The notes under the pieces were generated by a model that did not search any database, was not told the DNA's origin, and saw nothing but the letters and a program-made list of their open reading frames with translations. A program made the translations under genes and the position numbers. A stretch of DNA of 5,039 nucleotides from Lachnospiraceae bacterium (lineage in GTDB: Bacteria > Bacillota > Clostridia > Lachnospirales > Lachnospiraceae), in contig JAFTPY010000136.1 in assembly GCA_017463035.1 (NCBI GenBank), forward strand, positions 1 to 5,039. Reading direction: 5' to 3'. The number at the start of each line of letters is the position of its first letter. The stretch's first letter is position 1. Below are positions 1 to 5,039 of this stretch, one piece after another.

Positions 1-607
1 CTAAGAGCTTGGTCCATATGTCTTTGTGAAGGTAATGTGTCCATTCGTGGGATAAAACGTGGTATAATTCGGCATCGGAAAAAGAAATCTTCGGCAAGTA
101 AATGGTGGGACGAAGAAAGTCTGCGATCATCGGAGTGTTGATAAGGGAGCTTTCCACGACACGCAGTTTGTCCGCTTTTCCTTCGGAGATTTCGTTTAAA
201 ACAGAGTATACCCGTGTATCGGAGGAAACGGGTTCCTTTGCCAGAAGCTTTTGAAAACGGAACTCCTGAAAACAGAGCCGAAACAGGGAATAGACACTTC
301 CGATTATCCACAATAAGATAAGCAGTTCATAGAGTGTAAAAGAAAGCTTATCCGACAGGTGGATAAATGGTGTAGATTCCAAAACTGTCATTACTGCCGG
401 ATAGATGGTTTCGGAACAAAGTACCGGTGTGTTTGGAAACTCTACGTGAAACACCAAACGCAGGATACTTAATACGATAAGCACGAGCAATGGACCGATA
501 CTGAACTTTAGGACAAGCTTTGTTCGCGTAAAAAGAAGATAGAGAATCACAGTAAATATATCGCAACAAAGTATGGACATAAAAACAGTATAGATGTTTA
601 CAATCAT
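1..607 (-). CDS. BlaR1/MecR1-like M56 family membrane metallopeptidase (partial, 3' end outside window)
   Basis: The visible part is the first 202 codons; the gene runs off the left edge. Hydrophobic stretches at about residues 2-26, 37-53 and 95-111 look like membrane segments. They are followed by a soluble stretch leading to HEWTH at residues 187-191, in the context LSHEWTHYLHKD. This is the HExxH zinc-binding motif in the arrangement typical of M56 peptidases, where a basic-D pair follows the second His. In characterised relatives (BlaR1, MecR1) the membrane protein senses an extracellular signal and its cytoplasmic zinc protease leads to cleavage of the BlaI/MecI repressor. The ATG at 607-605 overlaps the stop of the upstream repressor gene as ATGA, which implies translational coupling and a shared transcript. 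Any extracellular sensor domain would lie beyond the window, so the ligand cannot be inferred and beta-lactam sensing should not be assumed. The family call is firm; the signal is unknown. Confidence 0.9.
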   Translation of the reverse strand, partial: MIVNIYTVFMSILCCDIFTVILYLLFTRTKLVLKFSIGPLLVLIVLSILRLVFHVEFPNTPVLCSETIYPAVMTVLESTPFIHLSDKLSFTLYELLILLWIIGSVYSLFRLCFQEFRFQKLLAKEPVSSDTRVYSVLNEISEGKADKLRVVESSLINTPMIADFLRPTIYLPKISFSDAELYHVLSHEWTHYLHKDIWTKLL

Positions 608-1014
608 TTGTTTAGCTTCCTTTTCTTTTCAGCAAGTATTTGTTCTAAGGAGGACAGTAGTTCTTCGTCTACCTCCTTCTCATCAATTAGTGCCGCAAAT
701 ACAGAGGCAATGGCGGTCGGCTTGGTGGCGTAGCCTACATCCTTAATGGATTGCCGGATGGAAGAAACCACATAGTCATCCGGGGTAATACAAGGGGAAT
801 AGGTTCTGCCGTAGTTTTTATTGGTCCGTACAAAGCCGGATACCTCTATGGCACCCTTTTCAATCAGTTTATTCAAAATAATATGAATGGATTTGGAACT
901 CCAGGAACGCTCGGGGGTGAGCTCAATAATCTCGGTCCGGGACAAGGGTCTGCCCTGTGTCCACAGCAATTCCATAATTTCCAGTTCGTTGTTTGTTAAG
1001 GTAAGCTTATCCAT
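604..1014 (-). CDS. BlaI/MecI/CopY family transcriptional repressor
   Basis: A 136-residue protein, the normal length for the family. It begins MDKLTLTNNELEIMELLW, matching the characteristic N-terminal helix of BlaI/MecI repressors. A winged-helix DNA-binding domain spans about residues 5-75, and a C-terminal helical dimerisation part ends in a Lys-rich tail. Family members bind as dimers to TACA-N2-TGTA operators and are inactivated when the partner M56 protease is triggered. The start at 1014 is chosen because GGAGGT (1027-1022) lies 7 bases upstream and a perfect promoter lies at 1089-1061. The same frame stays open back to 1347, but that extension would run through the promoter. The gene is first in the operon and overlaps the M56 gene by four bases. 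The palindrome at 1153-1162 is its likely target. The family call is firm; the target is inferred. Confidence 0.93.
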   Translation of the reverse strand: MDKLTLTNNELEIMELLWTQGRPLSRTEIIELTPERSWSSKSIHIILNKLIEKGAIEVSGFVRTNKNYGRTYSPCITPDDYVVSSIRQSIKDVGYATKPTAIASVFAALIDEKEVDEELLSSLEQILAEKKRKLNK

Positions 1015-1021
1015 AGAAGAT

Positions 1022-1027
1022 ACCTCC
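1022..1027 (-). promoter_or_regulatory. Ribosome binding site of the BlaI-type gene
   Basis: GGAGGT on the minus strand with a 7-base spacer to the ATG at 1014. This strong site decides the start of the repressor and argues against the longer in-frame extension to 1347. Confidence 0.85.
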
Positions 1028-1060
1028 GGATGAGTGAATCTGTTTTGTGGTGCAAGGTTT

Positions 1061-1089
1061 ATTATATAGAAACAAGGTTGGTTTGTCAA
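1061..1089 (-). promoter_or_regulatory. Sigma-A type promoter of the blaI-M56 operon
   Basis: TTGACA (1089-1084), a 17-base spacer and TATAAT (1066-1061) are a perfect consensus match on the minus strand. Transcription should begin near 1054, giving a leader of about 40 bases before the repressor ATG. No complete TACA-N2-TGTA site overlaps this promoter, so strong autorepression by BlaI is not evident from the sequence. Confidence 0.85.
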
Positions 1090-1123
1090 TGGAGATGTGA
1101 TGTAAAAGATTAAAAAGAAGTGC

Positions 1124-1153
1124 TTGACATGGATTAGATATGAGGCGTATAAT
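1124..1153 (+). promoter_or_regulatory. Sigma-A type promoter for the leader RNA and subtilase gene
   Basis: TTGACA (1124-1129), an 18-base spacer and TATAAT (1148-1153) on the plus strand. Both boxes are perfect consensus. It is divergent to the blaI promoter, with 34 bases between the two -35 boxes. The expected start point is about 1160, nearly 300 bases upstream of the protease start codon. A promoter this strong next to a repressor operator is typical of a gene kept silent until induced, although it would also suit an abundant small RNA. Confidence 0.82.
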
Positions 1154-1163
1154 ACAATTGTAT
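1152..1163. promoter_or_regulatory. Probable BlaI/CopY-type operator (TACA-N2-TGTA)
   Basis: ATACAATTGTAT is a perfect 12-base palindrome containing TACAATTGTA (1153-1162), which fits the TACA-N2-TGTA core recognised by the BlaI/MecI/CopY family. It begins on the last base of the plus-strand -10 box and covers the expected start point, so a bound dimer would block that promoter. A family member is encoded about 140 bases away. Binding is inferred; the palindrome and its placement are seen directly. Confidence 0.7.
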
Positions 1164-1363
1164 GGGGTATCACTGTACAACGATAAAGTATTGGATGACT
1201 GTGACAGGTAAAATCGCGAACTATAGTGGCATGGAGGATGTAACAATACGTCGCAGTAATCCGGATAGGGAGGTGCAGATGAAAACTGAAAAGAGAAAAG
1301 CCTGACTCTCGTGTTGCAGCACGAATGACAGGCAATTCTCGGTACATGAGATGATACTATCCC
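1160..1363 (+). ncRNA. Candidate structured leader RNA or small RNA of about 200 nt
   Basis: The expected transcript from the strong plus promoter can close on itself close to its 5' end. GGG 1165-1167 pairs with CCC 1361-1363, TATC 1168-1171 with GATA 1353-1356, and TGTAC 1174-1178 with GTACA 1342-1346, in nested order. Inside, GCGA 1216-1219 can pair with TCGC 1251-1254. A hairpin pairs GCCTG 1300-1304 with CAGGC 1329-1333 and TCGTG 1309-1313 with CACGA 1320-1324 around a six-base loop. ATAG 1265-1268 could pair with the bulged CTAT 1357-1360, which would be a pseudoknot crossing the closing helix. No T-tract follows, so the RNA probably reads on into the protease gene. I cannot assign a known family; the raiA motif (about 200 nt, Firmicutes) is one to test first. 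The pairing was done by eye, without covariation. Confidence 0.42.
1279..1305 (+). CDS. Possible eight-residue leader peptide ORF
   Basis: GGAGG (1269-1273) lies five bases before an ATG, a good ribosome binding site. The ORF is only eight codons (MKTEKRKA) and its TGA at 1303-1305 sits inside the 5' arm of the hairpin at 1300-1333. The same frame is open back to ATGs at 1231, 1195 and 1162, but none of these has as good a site. It could be an attenuator-type leader peptide whose translation alters the hairpin. It could equally be a purine-rich structural part of the RNA. There is no similarity I recognise. Confidence 0.2.
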   Translation: MKTEKRKA

Positions 1364-1456
1364 AAAACAAGTATATCATGTATCGGGAAAAAAGCAAGAG
1401 TACAAACGAAAATCCGTATAAAAACGGAAAATTTAATCAAAATGAGAAAGGTTTAT

Positions 1457-3523
1457 ATGAGAAACAAATTGAAAAAAGCTTTTGGCCTGATACTGGTACT
1501 TTGTATGACTGCAAGCAATTTACCGTATATGGAAAAGGCGAAAACGGTACATGAAGAGAGCGTTGTAAGCTATGAAGAGAGCGGAGATATTGTCCGTGGC
1601 TTTGGTAACAAGATTAAGGAAAAGAAGCAGAAGAAAGAGAAATTTAGGGTAAACAAAGAGGATAAGAACGGTAAGGCGTGGAACCGGCAGATGATTCAGG
1701 CAGAGCTACCGGAAACCTCTGACGAAGTAATCAAGGTAGCCATCATTGACTCCGGTATTAACTTCAGTACCGACTTAAATGTAGTAGAGCGAATGAATTT
1801 TATTCCGGATGATGAGTGTCTGGTTCTTTATGAAGATATAAGCGGTCACGGTACTGCCGTAGCCGGTATTGTAGGAGCCTTGGATAATGAAGAAGGGATT
1901 ACAGGTATAAATCCGGGCGTGGAGCTGTATTCCGCCCGTGTGCTTGATGATAAGCTTGAGGCTCCCGTGGAGCGCATCGTAGAGGCTATTGACTGGGCAA
2001 TAGAACAGGATGTGGACATCATCAACATGAGCTTTGGCATTGAAAAGAATGTGGCAACATTGGAAGCAGCTGTGGAAAGGGCGTCTGAGGCAGGCATCCT
2101 GTTGATTGCAGCCTCCGGTGACGGAGATGAGGTGGCGTACCCGGCGGCGTATGACGAAGTAATCGCGGTAGGCTCCGTGACTACAGAAGGTCTTCCGGCT
2201 GAAAACAGTGCAGATGGTGAGGCACTGGAGCTGATGGCACCGGGCGAAAATATCTTATCTACCGGTATTTTTGACGGAGTCATGGGGGTCTCTGGAACAA
2301 GTATGGCGGCACCGCATGTCGTAGGCGCGGCTTCCGTCCTGATGGAGCTGAATCCGGACATGCCTGCAGAGTACATCCGTGCACTTTTGAACTACAGTGC
2401 AAACCTCTACGGTGACAGTGACGAATACGGAAACGGTGTCATTGACCTGGAGTATGCCATCGAAATCAACGATAAGTTTCAGAAGCTCTACGAAAAGCAC
2501 CTAAAGAATGCTTCCAAGAACAAGAAGGAGAAAGAAAAGCAGAAGGACAAGTTCTGGGGCGAGGTGTTAAAGACCATACCGGAGAATGAGAAGGCGGTAG
2601 AGACCTTTACGGAAGTGGAAGTTGTAGAGGGCATGTGGAGTAAGGAGAACCATCAGAATGCGGTGGGAAATGCATGTTATGGAGAGAGCCTATCACCAGA
2701 ACAAAGGAAGATTTTATTATATGCTTGTAAATATCCGGATGGGTTCATTGAAGAAGATGAGAACGAACCTTTAGAGGGGATGTATACAAATCCTTATCAT
2801 GGTTTTCTGTGGAGCGGTGATAAGTCGGAGGAAATCTCAGGAGAGTCTAACTACATTGCAAATTATATTTTTTTAACAAGAGTTGCAGCAAATGGAGGAG
2901 AGACAAGAGATGAGGTTAATAATAAAGAATATCCTTCATCAGGAGTTCGTGATAAAGATATAAAACGAATAAAAGAGGATATCAGCCCTAGTGAAATAGG
3001 AGGAGTTGATTGGAGCACGGTATTTGCGGCGGTTGGTTCCGGTATTGAAAATACGAAAGAAAATAGGAGCCTTTTCATATACGGAATTGCAATGCATCAT
3101 GTGGCAGATGTATTTGCGCATAGTACATGGGCAGATATTACACGCAAGGTCAAGGAAAATGGTGAATGGATAGAACGGAATGGCATACAAAGAATTGTAC
3201 ATTCTGCAGGTGCTGATAAGACAACTATGCGTCCCAATCGTTACAAGGCTGCGAATATAGCGATAAAGAATGTATTAGGAAAAGCGTGTTCAAATGCAGT
3301 TGGAACAATTAATGATTTTGCTATACCGGTATATTCGTGGGGGCTTTTAGAGGAAGAACGTTTCTATTTGGGAAATTTTCAGAAGTATGCACAAGAAGCG
3401 GATTCCAATAATTATAATGCGTGGGAAAAAGCGGGAAATACTGAAATAAAGGCATATCGGTATTTGAACCTGTCATCTACTCCATTAGATTACAAAGATT
3501 TTGAGAAAGCTCAAGCTCAATAG
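1457..3523 (+). CDS. Secreted S8 subtilisin-like protease fused to a zinc-dependent phospholipase C-like domain
   Basis: 688 residues, counted from the ATG at 1457. That start has AAAGG five bases upstream; the ATG at 1442, five codons earlier, has no good site. Residues 1-25 form a signal peptide (basic start, hydrophobic 8-19). Residues 26-90 are a short Lys-rich segment with no recognisable I9 propeptide. The S8 domain covers about 92-335, with catalytic Asp98 (IIDSGIN), His131 (GHGTAVAGI) and Ser282 (GTSMAAPH). The oxyanion position, normally Asn in an AAGN motif, is Asp222 (AASGDGD). A Lys/Glu-rich linker at about 345-365 leads to a C-terminal domain. Its PD (427-428), His448, GIAMHHVADVFAHS (543-556; His547/548, Asp551, His555) and His582 resemble metal ligands of the Zn-dependent phospholipase C or DUF6765-like fold. 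It probably acts outside the cell on proteins and perhaps lipids; substrates are unknown. The gene is divergent from blaI-M56 and probably BlaI-regulated. The S8 call is firm; the C-terminal assignment is motif-level inference. Confidence 0.88.
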   Translation: MRNKLKKAFGLILVLCMTASNLPYMEKAKTVHEESVVSYEESGDIVRGFGNKIKEKKQKKEKFRVNKEDKNGKAWNRQMIQAELPETSDEVIKVAIIDSGINFSTDLNVVERMNFIPDDECLVLYEDISGHGTAVAGIVGALDNEEGITGINPGVELYSARVLDDKLEAPVERIVEAIDWAIEQDVDIINMSFGIEKNVATLEAAVERASEAGILLIAASGDGDEVAYPAAYDEVIAVGSVTTEGLPAENSADGEALELMAPGENILSTGIFDGVMGVSGTSMAAPHVVGAASVLMELNPDMPAEYIRALLNYSANLYGDSDEYGNGVIDLEYAIEINDKFQKLYEKHLKNASKNKKEKEKQKDKFWGEVLKTIPENEKAVETFTEVEVVEGMWSKENHQNAVGNACYGESLSPEQRKILLYACKYPDGFIEEDENEPLEGMYTNPYHGFLWSGDKSEEISGESNYIANYIFLTRVAANGGETRDEVNNKEYPSSGVRDKDIKRIKEDISPSEIGGVDWSTVFAAVGSGIENTKENRSLFIYGIAMHHVADVFAHSTWADITRKVKENGEWIERNGIQRIVHSAGADKTTMRPNRYKAANIAIKNVLGKACSNAVGTINDFAIPVYSWGLLEEERFYLGNFQKYAQEADSNNYNAWEKAGNTEIKAYRYLNLSSTPLDYKDFEKAQAQ

Positions 3524-3709
3524 GAGAAGAAGGAAGAAGGACTATCTTTGGATAGGTCCGGTAGGGGAATTGTATACAAGATGAGGTGAAGGTTACGCCG
3601 TATGAAATATGCTTTTCGTATGGCAATATTTGTGGATTTGAAAAGTAGTTTTAATAAGGTAGATTTGGATGCATATGTTTTATATGTAATTAAGTAACTA
3701 TCAGAGAAA

Positions 3710-3740
3710 TTTGCTTGTGAAATAGATTGTTGTAAGCAAA
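3710..3740 (+). repeat. Inverted repeat / hairpin in the gap
   Basis: TTTGCTT (3710-3716) pairs with AAGCAAA (3734-3740). Three G-U type pairs and an A-T pair extend the stem towards a nine-base loop (3721-3729). No T-run follows it on the plus strand, so it is not a standard terminator. It lies immediately before the larger hairpin at 3747-3786. Confidence 0.45.
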
Positions 3741-3746
3741 ATATAA

Positions 3747-3786
3747 TATCTGCCTTACAATAAAGTCATTATTTGTGAGGCAGATA
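3747..3786 (+). repeat. Strong inverted repeat just upstream of the lipoprotein ribosome binding site
   Basis: The arms 3747-3760 and 3773-3786 pair over 14 positions with a single G-U pair: TATCTGCCT against AGGCAGATA, T-G, then ACAA against TTGT. The 12-base AT-rich loop can close further. It is followed by ATAATAAAAG rather than T residues, so it is not a plus-strand intrinsic terminator. The stem ends about six bases before the purine-rich AGAAGGGA (3792-3799). It may stabilise the 5' end of a processed lipoprotein message or affect its translation, or it may be an operator. The function is not determined. Confidence 0.6.
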
Positions 3787-3810
3787 ATAAAAGAAGGGAT
3801 TCTATAATTT

Positions 3811-5039
3811 ATGAAAAAACGATATAAACTAATATTGCTAGGCAGTATTTTCGTGAGTTGTATTAGTGGGTGCGTAAAAGGAGAAGAGGAGTGCATACCG
3901 ACAACAGGTGTTGCGGAGAATGTTTCGGTTACTGCAACACTGACACCTTCGAACTATTCGGACGGAATGGTTGCGATTACAGAGGATAATTTTGGTGATA
4001 TACGTTTTTGCAATTATTTAAAGGAAAACTATGACGAGGATGAGGATGGTTTTCTTTCAGAAAAGGAACGGACTGCGATTACGGAGGTGCGTCTTCCGGA
4101 TCGCATCCTGCTTGAACCGTATGCAAGCCTGAAAGGATTTTACTATTTTCCGGAGTTGGAAGAAATGAGGTTAAATTCTGTAAGGCACCTTGAGGTTTAC
4201 GAGGTTCCGAAATTAAAGAGGATTGTATGGGAGGGAGCTACCAGCACTCAGGTAATGAGGCTTGGAGAGGTGTTGGTAAAAGACTGTCCATTATTGGAAG
4301 AGATTTTATTATGGGATACATTGTTTATTGGTGGTTCTGAGACAGAGCTTAGTCGGATTGAAGTAGAAAATTGTCCTGTGATAGAGTGGATGTCAGTGAA
4401 GAGCGGGAATATGGAAATGGTGTCAGTCAAAGTTCCTGACGCTCCGAAGCTTCATTTGGTGATAGCATCTTTGAAAGATGGAAATTGGCCCCATGATATA
4501 ACATTGGACAGTCATAGCATTTTGGAGATTGGACTGGTGCCTGTGTTGAACATAGCAGAAAAAAAGGTTCAGGCGGACAAGATGAATATAACTTGGGAGG
4601 GTGAGTGTATTTCCTTTGAAGAATCCATACAGGAACTGGAAGATGTGATTCGCACGCTACAAGAAGGATTTTCCATAGAGATACAAGAGGTGATACCGGA
4701 GTTATACGATGATGCCGGACGAAAGGCATATAGTGTTCAAGTAGAGAGTGCACAGCTTGAATCGAGGAATTATGGGGTGTATGTGAATGTGTCGGATTCT
4801 TTCGAGGAAGTGCGTGAGAAATATGATTATTATGAAAAAGGTCTTGTGATGTATTTTGAGCAGGCACCGAAAAAAGAGCAATTTTCTTTTTCGTGGAAGG
4901 AGGAACTGTTGCTTCCGCTTGAGGAGTATTCACCGCAGAGGGGCATGCGGGGAACTGCGGATGTGTTCGGAACGCTTGTTTATACCGATGAAAGCGGAAG
5001 AGAAGCGCTTGGTGCGGTACTGCCGCACATTTCCTTTTC
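3811..5039 (+). CDS. Surface lipoprotein with EF-hand-like loop and leucine-rich-repeat-like domain (partial, 3' end outside window)
   Basis: 409 codons are visible and the frame is open to the window edge. The start at 3811 is followed by a basic, hydrophobic signal sequence ending in ISGC, a lipobox with Cys21 as the expected lipidated residue. After a Thr/Ser-containing spacer, residues 60-92 carry the pattern N-F-x-D-x-x-F-x-x-Y-L-K-E-N. A canonical 12-residue EF-hand loop follows (Asp75, Asp77, Asp79, Gly80, Leu82, Glu86). This combination, followed by LKGFYYFPELEEMRL, is typical of leucine-rich-repeat surface proteins of Clostridia. Repeat-like Pro-x-Leu/Ile units occur at residues 114, 133, 160, 189 and 212 with irregular 19-29 residue spacing. 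Residues beyond about 250 are acidic and not recognised. AGAAGGGA lies 11 bases upstream, a rather long spacer. Probable role: calcium-stabilised binding or adhesion at the outer membrane face. Ligand unknown. Confidence 0.83.
   Translation, partial: MKKRYKLILLGSIFVSCISGCVKGEEECIPTTGVAENVSVTATLTPSNYSDGMVAITEDNFGDIRFCNYLKENYDEDEDGFLSEKERTAITEVRLPDRILLEPYASLKGFYYFPELEEMRLNSVRHLEVYEVPKLKRIVWEGATSTQVMRLGEVLVKDCPLLEEILLWDTLFIGGSETELSRIEVENCPVIEWMSVKSGNMEMVSVKVPDAPKLHLVIASLKDGNWPHDITLDSHSILEIGLVPVLNIAEKKVQADKMNITWEGECISFEESIQELEDVIRTLQEGFSIEIQEVIPELYDDAGRKAYSVQVESAQLESRNYGVYVNVSDSFEEVREKYDYYEKGLVMYFEQAPKKEQFSFSWKEELLLPLEEYSPQRGMRGTADVFGTLVYTDESGREALGAVLPHISF

Larger units (their letters stand above)
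3524..3810. other. AT-rich intergenic gap between protease and lipoprotein genes
   Basis: This 287-base gap has no convincing gene. A 31-codon ORF (3602-3697, beginning MKYAFRMAIF) has only a weak GAAGG nine bases upstream and nothing recognisable. The first 100 bases after the protease stop have short stop-interrupted open stretches in several frames, which could be a decayed tail. TATAAT at 3742-3747 is a good -10 box but has no matching -35 at 16-18 bases, so it is at best a weak promoter for the lipoprotein. Two hairpins occupy 3710-3786. I see no intrinsic terminator with a T-tract on the plus strand, so read-through from the protease gene is possible. Confidence 0.6.

Noticed and set aside
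1..1014. Beta-lactam resistance operon (blaR1-blaI with a beta-lactamase)
   Set aside because: No beta-lactamase or penicillin-binding protein gene is visible; the divergent target is a subtilase. The M56 sensor domain is outside the window, so the resistance role is unsupported.
1015..1347. In-frame N-terminal extension of the repressor back to an ATG at 1347, giving 247 residues
   Set aside because: The extension runs through a perfect consensus promoter and the GGAGGT site. It has no BlaI-like sequence, and the 136-residue form has the normal family length and N-terminus.
1442..1456. Protease start at 1442 (five extra codons)
   Set aside because: No purine-rich site at proper spacing lies before 1442, while AAAGG sits five bases before the ATG at 1457. 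The difference is small and the earlier start cannot be fully excluded.
1351..1554. A 67-codon plus-strand ORF overlapping the start of the protease gene
   Set aside because: It has no good ribosome binding site, overlaps the protease signal peptide in another frame, and shows no recognisable protein pattern.
1846..2376. A 176-codon minus-strand ORF inside the protease gene
   Set aside because: It is a low-complexity Ser/Ala/Pro-rich shadow of the GC-rich S8 region, lying opposite the conserved His131 and Ser282 motifs.
4427..4933. A 168-codon minus-strand ORF inside the lipoprotein gene
   Set aside because: It is a shadow ORF. The plus frame is continuous, has a lipobox start and recognisable EF-hand/LRR patterns, while the minus frame has none.
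1..5039. CRISPR arrays, tRNA or rRNA genes, insertion-sequence ends or transposases
   Set aside because: I saw no regularly spaced direct repeats, cloverleaf, rRNA-like sequence, terminal inverted repeats flanking a gene, or transposase motifs.

Overview
The window looks like a chromosomal piece of a low-to-moderate-GC Gram-positive bacterium, most likely a gut-type Clostridia (Lachnospiraceae-like). The evidence is a BlaI/M56 regulatory pair, consensus sigma-A promoters, strong GGAGG ribosome binding sites, a Gram-positive lipoprotein with an EF-hand plus leucine-rich surface domain, and general gene style. This placement is inference, since no rRNA or other taxonomic marker is present.

Layout. 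Bases 1-1014 (minus strand) hold a two-gene operon: a BlaI/MecI/CopY-type repressor (604-1014) overlapping by ATGA a BlaR1/MecR1-like M56 membrane metallopeptidase (607 to beyond base 1, cut just after its HEWTH zinc motif). Bases 1015-1456 are a divergent control region. It has a perfect-consensus promoter in each direction (minus 1089-1061, plus 1124-1153) and a palindrome of the form TACA-N2-TGTA on the plus-strand -10/start point. The plus-strand leader is about 300 bases and appears to contain a compact structured RNA (about 1160-1363).

Bases 1457-3523 (plus) encode an exported two-domain protein: an S8 subtilisin-like protease followed by a C-terminal domain resembling zinc-dependent phospholipase C. 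The oxyanion-hole Asn of the protease is replaced by Asp. The two halves of the gene differ sharply in base composition. Bases 3524-3810 are an AT-rich gap with two hairpins. Bases 3811-5039 (plus, cut by the window end) encode a lipoprotein with an EF-hand-like calcium loop and leucine-rich-repeat-like segments.

Likely joint working (inference): the M56 sensor detects an envelope signal and inactivates BlaI. This would free the divergent promoter and raise expression of the leader RNA and secreted protease/PLC-like protein, and possibly of the surface lipoprotein behind it. The most unusual items are the subtilase/phospholipase-like fusion with an Asp oxyanion residue and the structured RNA leader under an apparent BlaI operator.
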